Below are positions 1-5,190 of a stretch of 5,190 bases of DNA, one piece after another. The stretch comes from Candidatus Cloacimonadota bacterium (GTDB taxonomy: Bacteria; Cloacimonadota; Cloacimonadia; Cloacimonadales; Cloacimonadaceae). Under the pieces are notes generated by a model. The model had not been told where the DNA came from. It did not search any database and saw only the letters and a list, made by a program, of their open reading frames with translations. The stretch covers positions 1 to 5,190 of the forward strand of contig JALNWR010000187.1 of assembly GCA_023230795.1 (NCBI GenBank), in the 5' to 3' direction. Each line of letters begins with the position of its first letter. Position 1 is the stretch's first letter. The position numbers were made by a program, and so were the translations under genes.

Positions 1-204
1 AGCGGAAAAGGCATCGAGAAGCTTATCTTCGATCATCAGATTGATCTGCTTGCCGAGCTGGAGCTGGACCCCAATATCGTGAGTTCTGCCGACGAAGGCA
101 AGCCCTACATATACTTCTATAACAAACTTCCATCCGCTGAGGCCCTCATGGATATGACCCTGAAGGTAATGGAAAAGATCGAAGAAGCCGAAAAAGAATC
201 ATAA
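1..204 (+). CDS. mrp: C-terminal end of a probable Mrp/NBP35-family iron-sulfur carrier ATPase (5' partial)
   Basis: The first frame is open from the window edge to a TAA at 202-204 and gives the last 67 residues of a protein that begins outside the window. The stretch GKGIEKL, then DLLAELELDPNIVSSADEGKPYI (given here in its key parts: a short beta strand, a DP turn and a DEGKP motif), matches the layout of Mrp/ApbC C-termini, where G-GGEKLA is followed by LLG-iPld and then a D-GkP motif. Mrp proteins are cytoplasmic P-loop ATPases of the MinD/ParA superfamily that carry Fe-S clusters to apo-proteins. The Walker motifs and the CxxC metal site lie upstream of the window, so the assignment rests only on the tail. 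The end is acidic and lysine-rich (KIEEAEKES), as expected for a disordered tail. Another MinD-like ATPase is the main alternative. The gene converges on the recombinase gene downstream. Confidence 0.6.
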   Translation, partial: SGKGIEKLIFDHQIDLLAELELDPNIVSSADEGKPYIYFYNKLPSAEALMDMTLKVMEKIEEAEKES

Positions 205-210
205 AAATGT

Positions 211-230
211 AGTTCATGATGCATTGAACT
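211..230. repeat. Short inverted repeat, AGTTCA arms with 8-nt spacer
   Basis: AGTTCA at 211-216 is exactly complementary in reverse to TGAACT at 225-230, and the spacer contains ATGCAT, itself a palindrome. It starts 6 bp after the stop codon of the upstream gene, in the convergent spacer. The stem is AT-rich and no T-tract follows, so it is not a typical intrinsic terminator. It could be a chance palindrome, an mRNA 3'-end hairpin or a protein-binding site. Confidence 0.3.
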
Positions 231-237
231 TAGCTCA

Positions 238-270
238 AGGCTGTGGCTAACTGGCTGCAGCCTCTTTGTT
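238..270 (+). terminator. Candidate terminator hairpin of the Mrp-like gene
   Basis: AGGCTG (238-243) pairs with CAGCCT (258-263) across a 14-nt loop, followed by the moderately T-rich CTTTGTTT on the plus strand. A second, shorter option is the perfect palindrome GGCTGCAGCC at 253-262. The position between two convergent genes is right for a terminator, but the long loop and interrupted T-tract make it weak. On the minus strand no T-tract follows, so it is better suited to stopping plus-strand transcription. Confidence 0.3.
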
Positions 271-296
271 TGGCAGCCTATTTCTTTGGTCTTGCC

Positions 297-1187
297 CTAT
301 TCCCCGCTGCGGGGATGCCCCTTTTCATAAGCTGCCATGATGTCCTCCAAACTGAGATGAGTATAGACCTCGGTGGTGTCCAGATTGGCGTGACCTAACA
401 TTTTCTGAATTGCCCTGATATCCGCCCCTTTGGCCAATAAATGAGTAGCAAAGGAATGCCGGATGGTATGCGGAGAATAGCCTTTTTCGCGGGCGATCAA
501 ATCAATATAACGCATGAGGATAGTCCTCAGCTGATTTGAGTTAAAATCCCTGCCGCTGCGGGTGAGAAAGACCTTGTCTGAGCTGTAATCTTGAAGAAAG
601 CTGGGGCGCACTTTCAAGTATTCATCCAAACTCTGTAGCGCAAGTGAACCTATGGGGATCAGCCGCTGCTTACTGCCTTTTCCTATTACCCTGATCAGCT
701 TTTTACGCCTGTCGATATCGCTAAGTCTCAAGCCCGCCAGCTCCATCAAGCGCAAGCCGCAGCTATAGAGCAATTCCAGGATCGCCCGGTTGCGCAGGCC
801 AAACTTGCTGCTAATATCCGGAATCCTGAGCAGTGCCCGCATTTCTTCTTCTGAAAAGAACTTGGGCAATTTCTTTTCATACTTGGGACGGCGGATCTTG
901 CGCATGGGGTCGCGCGTTATTACCCCCTGAATTCTGAGATATTTAAACCAGGAGGAAAGAGCGGAAAGTTTGCGGGAAAGAGTGCGATTGACATCTTGCT
1001 TTTCGGAAAGCCACCTTAGAAAACCGCGAATGTGCAAAGCGGAGATATCAGAGACATTGCAGCCAGCAAAATCACTCTCCAGAAATTCTTCAAATTGCTG
1101 AAGGTCAATGCGGTAACCTTCGATAGTGCGCGGGCTTTTGCCTTCCACGCTGAGCTGATCCAGGTATTTTTGTATCCACTTATTCAT
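297..1187 (-). CDS. xerC: Xer-family tyrosine recombinase (XerC/XerD-like)
   Basis: This 296-residue protein has the length and two-domain layout of XerC/XerD, which cut and rejoin DNA at dif to resolve chromosome dimers. Residues 1-85 form the SAM-like core-binding domain (MNKWIQKYLDQLSVEGKSPRT onward, with the usual TLSRKLSALSSWFKYL helix). Residues from about 108 form the catalytic domain. All catalytic residues are visible: R146 in CGLRLMELAGL, K170 in IGKGSKQR, H240 and R243 in SPHTIRHSFATHLL, H266 in LGHANLDTT, and the nucleophile Y275 in EVYTHL. The LGHANL-TT-VYTHL form is closer to XerC than XerD, but the symbol is tentative because many bacteria have one Xer protein. The ATG at 1187 was chosen because AAGGAAG (plus positions 1195-1201) lies 7 nt upstream and the N-terminus matches the family. 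The same frame stays open for 272 more codons antisense to the next gene, which is not a real extension. No dif site was recognised here. Confidence 0.93.
   Translation of the reverse strand: MNKWIQKYLDQLSVEGKSPRTIEGYRIDLQQFEEFLESDFAGCNVSDISALHIRGFLRWLSEKQDVNRTLSRKLSALSSWFKYLRIQGVITRDPMRKIRRPKYEKKLPKFFSEEEMRALLRIPDISSKFGLRNRAILELLYSCGLRLMELAGLRLSDIDRRKKLIRVIGKGSKQRLIPIGSLALQSLDEYLKVRPSFLQDYSSDKVFLTRSGRDFNSNQLRTILMRYIDLIAREKGYSPHTIRHSFATHLLAKGADIRAIQKMLGHANLDTTEVYTHLSLEDIMAAYEKGHPRSGE
301..325 (+). terminator. C4-G4-C4-T4 hairpin element at the 3' end of xerC, possible terminator
   Basis: TCCCCG (301-306) pairs with CGGGGA (310-315) over a CTG loop, overlapping the last codons of the recombinase. 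Alternatively GGGG (311-314) pairs with CCCC (318-321) over ATG and is followed at once by TTTT (322-325). The two structures exclude each other. The second has a short stem plus T-tract reading plus-ward and could stop read-through from the Mrp-like gene. On the minus strand the strong first hairpin is followed by ATAGGGC, not T-rich, so it may instead protect the 3' end of the xerC mRNA. Confidence 0.25.
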
Positions 1188-1219
1188 CTTATCACTTCCT
1201 TTTCTTAGTCTAAAGTCAT

Positions 1220-1252
1220 TTTTTACTTGCCTTATTCCTTGTCGAGTAAAAA
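1220..1252. promoter_or_regulatory. Inverted repeat in divergent spacer; possible shared operator or overlapping divergent promoters
   Basis: TTTTTACT (1220-1227) and AGTAAAAA (1245-1252) are perfect reverse complements separated by 17 bp, in the 90-bp spacer between xerC and the plus-strand operon. Because of the symmetry, each strand shows a TTTACT box and a TAAAAA box 19 bp apart. These loosely resemble -35 and -10 elements, with a longer than ideal spacer. Start points predicted from them would leave short leaders of roughly 20-26 nt that just include both ribosome binding sites. The repeat is seen directly; the promoter or operator role is inference. Confidence 0.3.
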
Positions 1253-1268
1253 CTTGGTTCAGATGACT

Positions 1269-1273
1269 GGAGG
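1269..1273 (+). promoter_or_regulatory. Shine-Dalgarno site that sets the acetyltransferase start
   Basis: GGAGG lies 4 nt before the ATG at 1278. It favours this start over the in-frame TTG at 1227 and ATG at 1263, neither of which has a recognisable binding site. The spacing is short but usable. It is the only strong plus-strand ribosome binding site in the window, as expected for the first gene of the operon. Confidence 0.7.
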
Positions 1274-1277
1274 TACA

Positions 1278-2030
1278 ATGAATCAACATATAGATAGCAG
1301 CGCCAGGCTTGGAAAGCAAGTCCAGATCGGTTTTAATACCGTGATTATGGAAAATGTGATTATCGGCGATTACTGCCTGATCGGCCACAATGTGGTAATC
1401 CACAGCGGCAGCATCATCGGGGACAACGTGCGGATCGACGACAACGTTATCATCGGGAAGCAACCGCTGTCCTCTCCCCGCAGTATCTTTAAGCTGACAG
1501 ATAACCTTGCCCCTGCGAAAGTAGGCAGCTATTGCCAGATCGGAGCAAACGTGGTGATCTATGTTCAGTGCGAGATCGGCGAGCGCAATCTCATCGCAGA
1601 TTTGGCCACGATCCGCGAAAACGTCAAAATCGGCAATCTCAACATCGTCGGGCGCAATGTAGCTATCGAAAACTACGTCCGGATCGGTGATCGCAATAAA
1701 TTCGAGACCAACGCCTATATCACCGCTTATTCCGTGGTGGAAGACTACTGTTTTGTAGCGCCCTGCGTGGCAACCAGCAACGATAACTATATGGCACGGG
1801 ACAAAGAAAGATTCCAGCACTTCAAAGGTATTACCATGAAAAGCGGCAGCCGCATCGGAGTCAATGCCACCATCCTGCCTGGAAAGATAATAGAAAGCGA
1901 CGGAACCGTAGCTGCAGGGGCAGTGGTGACCCGTGATGTTCCCAATGCAAAGATCGTGGTAGGCAGCCCTGCCAAAGCCTTGCGCGACGTGCCTGAAAAT
2001 CAACTATTAAAAAACAATCTGGATAAATGA
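1278..2030 (+). CDS. Left-handed beta-helix (hexapeptide) acyltransferase, probably a nucleotide-sugar N-acetyltransferase
   Basis: The 250-residue product is built from imperfect hexapeptide repeats of the [IV]-G-x-x type: IGFNTV-IMENVI-IGDYCL-IGHNVV and onward over residues 5-60, and again about 82-165 and 189-215. These fold into the triangular beta-helix of LpxA/WbpD-type enzymes. Two non-repeat segments break the helix: 61-80 (KQPLSSPRSIFKL) and 166-188 (TSNDNYMARDKERFQHFKG). The second, with the following IGVNATILPG and the closing GAVVTRDVPNAKIVVGSPAK (214-233), resembles the WbpD/WlbB/QdtC group, which transfers acetyl from acetyl-CoA to the amino group of a nucleotide-linked amino sugar in the cytoplasm. 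The exact substrate cannot be read from sequence, and O-acetyltransfer or acyl transfer is possible. It heads the plus-strand operon and its stop overlaps the next start by ATGA, consistent with translational coupling. It lacks the LpxA C-terminal helical domain. Confidence 0.85.
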   Translation: MNQHIDSSARLGKQVQIGFNTVIMENVIIGDYCLIGHNVVIHSGSIIGDNVRIDDNVIIGKQPLSSPRSIFKLTDNLAPAKVGSYCQIGANVVIYVQCEIGERNLIADLATIRENVKIGNLNIVGRNVAIENYVRIGDRNKFETNAYITAYSVVEDYCFVAPCVATSNDNYMARDKERFQHFKGITMKSGSRIGVNATILPGKIIESDGTVAAGAVVTRDVPNAKIVVGSPAKALRDVPENQLLKNNLDK

Positions 2031-2749
2031 TCATGAAAACATTACTTATCATACCCACGTACAACGAAATCGAAAACATAGCCCGGCTGATCCGCATAGT
2101 ATTAGACAAATCTGCTGATCTGGATGTATTGGTAATAGATGACAACAGCCCGGATGGTACAGCCGCCGAGGTATTGTCACTGATGCAGAGCGAGCCCAGA
2201 GTGCAGCTGATTCAGCGTCCGGGCAAGATGGGGCTCGGTTCGGCCTATGTAACCGGCTTCAAATACGCTCTGAACAAAGACTATGAGTTCATCATGGAGA
2301 TGGACGCCGATTTCTCGCACAATCCTAATGATGTGCCCCGCCTCTTGGAAGCTGCGCAGAAATACGATCTGGTGATAGGTTCCCGCTATTCAAATGGAGT
2401 AAATATCATCAATTGGCCGTTCAAGCGCCTTTTGATCAGCTACTTTGCCTCAAAATATGTGCGCATCATCACTGGCATGCCTGTCAAAGACCCCACCGGC
2501 GGATTCAAGTGCTTTCGCCGCAAGGTACTGGAAGCCATCGATCTGGACAAGATACTCTCCGATGGCTATGCTTTTCAGATCGAAATGAATTTTAAGGCCT
2601 GGACCAAGGGATTTCACATCAAAGAGGTTTCGATAGTATTTACCGAACGCCTTGATGGAGTATCCAAGATGAATCGCAATATAGTTTGGGAAGCAGTTTG
2701 GATGGTATGGTATCTGCAATTTCGCAAGCTCTTGGGAAAATTGGCCTAA
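2027..2749 (+). CDS. GT2 glycosyltransferase of the polyprenyl-phosphate mannose/hexose synthase (DPM1/Ppm1) type
   Basis: The 240-residue protein is a compact GT-A fold family 2 glycosyltransferase. Visible in order are the N-terminal strand and nucleotide site LLIIPTYNEIENI (6-18), VIDDNSPDGT (36-45), the metal-binding DAD in MEMDADFSHNP (90-100), VIGSRYSNG (116-124), the acceptor-region DPTGGFKCFRR (155-165), DGYAFQIEMN (179-188) and the late ER-DGVSKM (207-215). These are signatures of dolichyl/polyprenyl-phosphate mannose synthases, which move a hexose from a GDP- or UDP-sugar to a polyprenyl phosphate at the inner membrane face. No C-terminal transmembrane or GtrA-like domain follows, so it is the short, soluble form. 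The donor sugar is not determinable. The start at 2027 overlaps the upstream stop; the ATG at 2033 is a good alternative, six bases downstream, giving MKTLLIIPTYNE. No strong ribosome binding site is present, so coupling to the upstream gene is likely. Confidence 0.9.
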   Translation: MIMKTLLIIPTYNEIENIARLIRIVLDKSADLDVLVIDDNSPDGTAAEVLSLMQSEPRVQLIQRPGKMGLGSAYVTGFKYALNKDYEFIMEMDADFSHNPNDVPRLLEAAQKYDLVIGSRYSNGVNIINWPFKRLLISYFASKYVRIITGMPVKDPTGGFKCFRRKVLEAIDLDKILSDGYAFQIEMNFKAWTKGFHIKEVSIVFTERLDGVSKMNRNIVWEAVWMVWYLQFRKLLGKLA

Positions 2750-2757
2750 GCTAAGCT

Positions 2758-3774
2758 ATGCTGGAAAGAATCAACAACCCCGCTCTGCAAACTGAGGACA
2801 AAGATTTTGACCGGGCACTCAGACCCAAGACTCTGAAGGATTTTATCGGCCAAAATCATATCAAGGAATTGCTGGATATCAGCATACAGGCTGCCAGGCT
2901 CAGGAGCGAACCTCTGGATCATGTGCTGCTGTATGGGCCTCCAGGCTTGGGCAAGACTACCCTGGCCTCCATCATTGCCCGCGAAATGGGAGTGGATATC
3001 ACCGTCTCCAGCGGTCCGGTGATAGAAAAACCTTCCGATCTGGCAGGAGTGCTTACCAATCTCGGCCTCCATGAAACCCTTTTTATAGATGAAATTCATC
3101 GCTTATCGCATGTAATAGAAGAATATATTTATCCTGCTATGGAAGATTTTGAAATGGAGATCATTTTGGATAGCGGACCTTCTTCCAGAACCCTGAAGAT
3201 TCCCCTCGAACCCTTTACTCTGGTGGGTGCCACCACCCGGGCCGGGCTGTTGACTCCGCCACTCAGAGACCGCTTTGGTATAGTCTTGAGGCTGGATTAT
3301 TACGATCATGAGGCCATTGAAAGGATTATCAAACGCTCTGCCAAACTGCTGAATGTGCCGGCCGAAGAAGAAGGCATCAAAGAGCTGGCCAGAAGAAGCC
3401 GTGGCACCCCTCGCATCGCAAACCGCCTCTTACGAAGAGTGCGAGACTACGCTCAGATCAGGGGTGATGGCATCATTACGCTGGATATCGCTCTCTCGGC
3501 TCTGACTATGCTGCAGGTAGATCATGCCGGCCTGGACGAGATGGACAAACGCATCCTGGCTACCATCATCGAAAACTATCGCGGCGGCCCGGTGGGCATC
3601 AAGACCATCGCCACAGCCATCGGCGAAGACTCCGGAACTATAGAGGAAATATTTGAACCCTATCTGGTACAACAGGGATTTTTGGAGCGCACCACCCAGG
3701 GACGCAAGGTAACTTTCAAAGCCTACAAGCATCTGGGATTGAGCCCCATAGAGGATCAGAGCGAAATCTTCTAA
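2758..3774 (+). CDS. ruvB: RuvB, Holliday junction branch-migration ATPase
   Basis: RuvB is the hexameric AAA+ motor that, with RuvA, drives branch migration of Holliday junctions during recombinational repair. The 338-residue length is standard. Landmarks are LRPKTLKDFIGQ (21-32), Walker A GPPGLGKTT (60-68), Walker B LFIDEIH (108-114), the EDFEMEIILDSGPSSRTL segment (129-146), sensor 1 GATTRAG (157-163), the arginine-finger motif PLRDRFG (168-174) and sensor 2 GTPRIANRLLRRVRD (216-230). The winged-helix DNA-binding domain runs from about 257 (GLDEMD) through GGPVGIKTIA to QQGFLERTTQGR. All functional motifs are intact. It starts 8 bp after the glycosyltransferase stop with no clear Shine-Dalgarno sequence, so translation probably depends on re-initiation. 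ruvA, ruvC and queA, frequent neighbours elsewhere, are absent; instead it lies between envelope-glycan genes. Confidence 0.98.
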   Translation: MLERINNPALQTEDKDFDRALRPKTLKDFIGQNHIKELLDISIQAARLRSEPLDHVLLYGPPGLGKTTLASIIAREMGVDITVSSGPVIEKPSDLAGVLTNLGLHETLFIDEIHRLSHVIEEYIYPAMEDFEMEIILDSGPSSRTLKIPLEPFTLVGATTRAGLLTPPLRDRFGIVLRLDYYDHEAIERIIKRSAKLLNVPAEEEGIKELARRSRGTPRIANRLLRRVRDYAQIRGDGIITLDIALSALTMLQVDHAGLDEMDKRILATIIENYRGGPVGIKTIATAIGEDSGTIEEIFEPYLVQQGFLERTTQGRKVTFKAYKHLGLSPIEDQSEIF

Positions 3775-3783
3775 ACCATGTAG

Positions 3784-5061
3784 ATGGGCTATAGCAAAAA
3801 TATCGGGCACAATTTCCTCACCCAGATCCTGAAGATTATCTTTGGGGTCTTCACGGGAGTGATCGTAGCCCGATCTCTGGGCCCCGAAGGACAGGGATAT
3901 GTAGCCTATATACTCTTGATATTCAATCTTCTGGGTGGCTTTGGACATTTTGGGCTCAACTCGGCAGTAACGTATTTTCAAAAGAAAAGCGCATTCGACC
4001 GAACGGAAATATACAGCTCTAATGTAAATATGCTGGGCCTGATATCCCTGGCTTTGGTGATACTGGTAAGCTTGGCCAAAAGATGGGGCCTCTTGCTGGA
4101 TTCATATAGCGCAGTGTATATCATCGGCGGAATGTTTCTGATGGTCTCTACCATCTTTACCTCACATCATCAAGCCTGGCTGATCGGCGATGAAAAGATC
4201 ATCCAAAACAACAATATCGGGCTGGCAGTATTCTTTTTGCGCAGCCTGGCTATAGTGCTATTCTGGCTTTTGGGCTTGCTTACCCCGCTGAGTTTCTTTT
4301 ATATCACGGTGGTTTACATGTTGCTGTGGTTCATCATCATCCAGGTCAAGCTGCACGAAAGATATCTGTTTATGATAAGCTGGCCTGCCCTGAAAGCGCA
4401 ATTCAAATACGGCGCTTTTGGCTGGTGGTCTGCGCTCTTTGCCTATTTGCTTTTACGGGTGGATCAGATCATGATAAAGCAGTATTTAGATGTAAGCGAG
4501 CTGGGAATCTATAGCATCGCAGTGATTATCGCAGAGCTGCTTTTCCTTTTACCCACGGCCATTAGCAGCGCCTTCATCGGACGGCTGTACAATCTGCCGG
4601 ATACCGATGACGGCAGCATGCTCACTGCCCGCACACTCCGGCTCAGCTTTTACGTGTGTATGATGCTCTCGCTAATCGGGATCTTGGGCAGCTTCCTGAT
4701 CCCAATCGTGTATGGAACCGCTTTTGCCAGAGCCACCTGGGTTACCATTATCCTGCTGCCAGGGGTTCTTTTTGCCTGCATCCCGAGAATTGCCTCACCC
4801 TGGTTTTACGTCCAGGGCAAACCGCATATCCATCTCTGGATCACCTTTTGCACCTTTGCCCTGAATCTCATCGCAAACCTGATCTTGATCCCCAGATATG
4901 GTATCAATGGCGCTGCTTTGGCCACTACCATCTCATATACCGCTTATGGGATATGGTATGTGCTTCAGCTTGCCCTGGGTGAAGGATTTGGCTTTGCAGC
5001 ACTGCTCAAACCGAATCTTGAGGATTGGCAGGTGATCCGTAAGCTGTTGCGGAGGAGCTGA
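3784..5061 (+). CDS. Wzx-like polysaccharide flippase (MOP/MATE superfamily membrane protein)
   Basis: The 425-residue product is strongly hydrophobic with about 11-12 predicted membrane segments, roughly at 11-28, 38-62, 82-98, 110-128, 145-165, 170-188, 208-225, 242-262, 287-310, 317-335, 350-369 and 374-398. Family landmarks are the N-terminal VARSLGPEGQGYVAY (28-42), RVDQIMIKQYLDVSELGIYSIA (225-246, central repeat: a D in the membrane followed by G-Y-A) and RYGINGAALATTISY (371-385). Such proteins move undecaprenyl-diphosphate-linked oligosaccharides or other lipid-linked glycans from the cytoplasmic to the outer face of the inner membrane. The cargo is unknown. It lies 9 bp after ruvB and close to the acetyltransferase and glycosyltransferase, supporting a glycan role. 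The start ATG at 3784 has no ribosome binding site; an ATG at 3778 is followed at once by TAG. The C-terminus is cytosolic and basic (VIRKLLRRS). Confidence 0.88.
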   Translation: MGYSKNIGHNFLTQILKIIFGVFTGVIVARSLGPEGQGYVAYILLIFNLLGGFGHFGLNSAVTYFQKKSAFDRTEIYSSNVNMLGLISLALVILVSLAKRWGLLLDSYSAVYIIGGMFLMVSTIFTSHHQAWLIGDEKIIQNNNIGLAVFFLRSLAIVLFWLLGLLTPLSFFYITVVYMLLWFIIIQVKLHERYLFMISWPALKAQFKYGAFGWWSALFAYLLLRVDQIMIKQYLDVSELGIYSIAVIIAELLFLLPTAISSAFIGRLYNLPDTDDGSMLTARTLRLSFYVCMMLSLIGILGSFLIPIVYGTAFARATWVTIILLPGVLFACIPRIASPWFYVQGKPHIHLWITFCTFALNLIANLILIPRYGINGAALATTISYTAYGIWYVLQLALGEGFGFAALLKPNLEDWQVIRKLLRRS

Positions 5062-5155
5062 GCTGAGAAGCTGCTGTACTCTGCTATCAAGCTCTATCAA
5101 AACAATATCTGCTACCCTGAAACTTGAAAAGGCAAAAGGGACAACGCGCTATAGT
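5062..5155. other. Spacer after the flippase gene; no confident element
   Basis: This stretch shows the tail of a GAGCT partial tandem (5055-5067, overlapping the flippase stop), two CTATCAA copies (5084-5090 and 5094-5100) and loose CCCT/AGGG arms (5115-5118 and 5137-5140), none strong enough to name. A plus-strand frame is open from 5036 to the edge but has no ATG, GTG or TTG. Confidence 0.4.
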
Positions 5156-5190
5156 TTAGGGGGCAATTCTGCAGACGCGGAAGCCTACAT
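5156..5190 (-). CDS. Possible 3' end of a formylglycine-generating-enzyme (SUMF1)-like protein
   Basis: Reading the minus strand inward from the window edge gives VGFRVCRIAP and then TAA (plus 5156-5158). A GFR-V-R motif directly before the stop is typical of FGE/SUMF1-domain proteins, whose last strand reads roughly [DN]-x-GFR-x-x-R. The incomplete codon before V ends in AT, so the preceding residue would be N, D, H or Y, and N or D would fit. Only ten residues are visible, so this is a motif guess. If real, the gene converges on the flippase gene, with 94 bp between the two stops and no clear terminator. Confidence 0.4.
   Translation of the reverse strand, partial: VGFRVCRIAP

Noticed and set aside
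207..234. dif-like site near the xer gene
   Set aside because: The palindrome has 6-bp arms only and does not match the conserved XerC/XerD arm sequences around the central hexamer.
1227..1277. Acetyltransferase start at TTG 1227 or ATG 1263
   Set aside because: Neither has a ribosome binding site, the extra residues lack hexapeptide repeats, and GGAGG sits just before the ATG at 1278.
1188..2003. N-terminal extension of the recombinase to 568 residues
   Set aside because: It is antisense to a clear acetyltransferase gene, the recombinase N-terminus and ribosome binding site fit the ATG at 1187, and the extension resembles no known domain.
3430..3981. Minus-strand 183-codon frame across the ruvB/flippase junction
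   Set aside because: It is antisense to two well-supported genes, has no recognisable motif and is a shadow of their codon use.
5124..5155. Plus-strand promoter TTGAAA ... TATAGT
   Set aside because: The spacer is 20 bp, too long for a standard sigma-70 promoter, and no plus-strand start codon follows in the window.
5036..5190. Plus-strand coding frame running off the right edge
   Set aside because: It has no ATG, GTG or TTG start, overlaps the flippase end, and 51 open codons can occur by chance; the minus-strand GFRVCR tail is a better explanation of the edge.

Overview
The window is bacterial chromosomal DNA with near-balanced base composition and very tight gene packing. It holds four complete plus-strand genes in one probable operon, one complete minus-strand gene, and gene ends at both window edges. 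A Xer recombinase, RuvB, a lipid-linked-sugar type glycosyltransferase and a Wzx-like flippase suggest a bacterium that makes surface polysaccharide or glycan. The phylum cannot be fixed from the sequence; an uncultivated anaerobe of the FCB/Cloacimonadota kind is only a guess.

Layout. Positions 1-204 (+) are the 3' end of a probable Mrp/NBP35-type Fe-S carrier ATPase. It converges on a Xer-family tyrosine recombinase (297-1187, -) across 92 bp that contain several short inverted repeats. A 90-bp divergent spacer (1188-1277) contains a perfect 8-bp inverted repeat and separates xer from a plus-strand run: a left-handed beta-helix (hexapeptide) acetyltransferase (1278-2030), a DPM1/Ppm1-type GT2 glycosyltransferase (2027-2749), ruvB (2758-3774) and a MOP-superfamily polysaccharide flippase (3784-5061). 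Junctions in this run are a 4-bp ATGA overlap, 8 bp and 9 bp. At the right edge, a minus-strand frame ending in VGFRVCRIAP and a stop (5156-5190) looks like the very C-terminus of a formylglycine-generating-enzyme/SUMF1-type protein.

How the genes may work together. The acetyltransferase, polyprenyl-phosphate-sugar type glycosyltransferase and flippase fit one envelope-glycan task: modify a nucleotide sugar, load a sugar onto a lipid carrier, and move lipid-linked glycan across the membrane. RuvB, the Holliday-junction branch-migration motor, sits in the middle of this set, and a Xer recombinase is divergent from it. This is probably ordinary co-transcription of a housekeeping gene, but it is the most unusual aspect of the layout. 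No CRISPR array, insertion sequence, tRNA or rRNA was seen, and I see no convincing new biological system.
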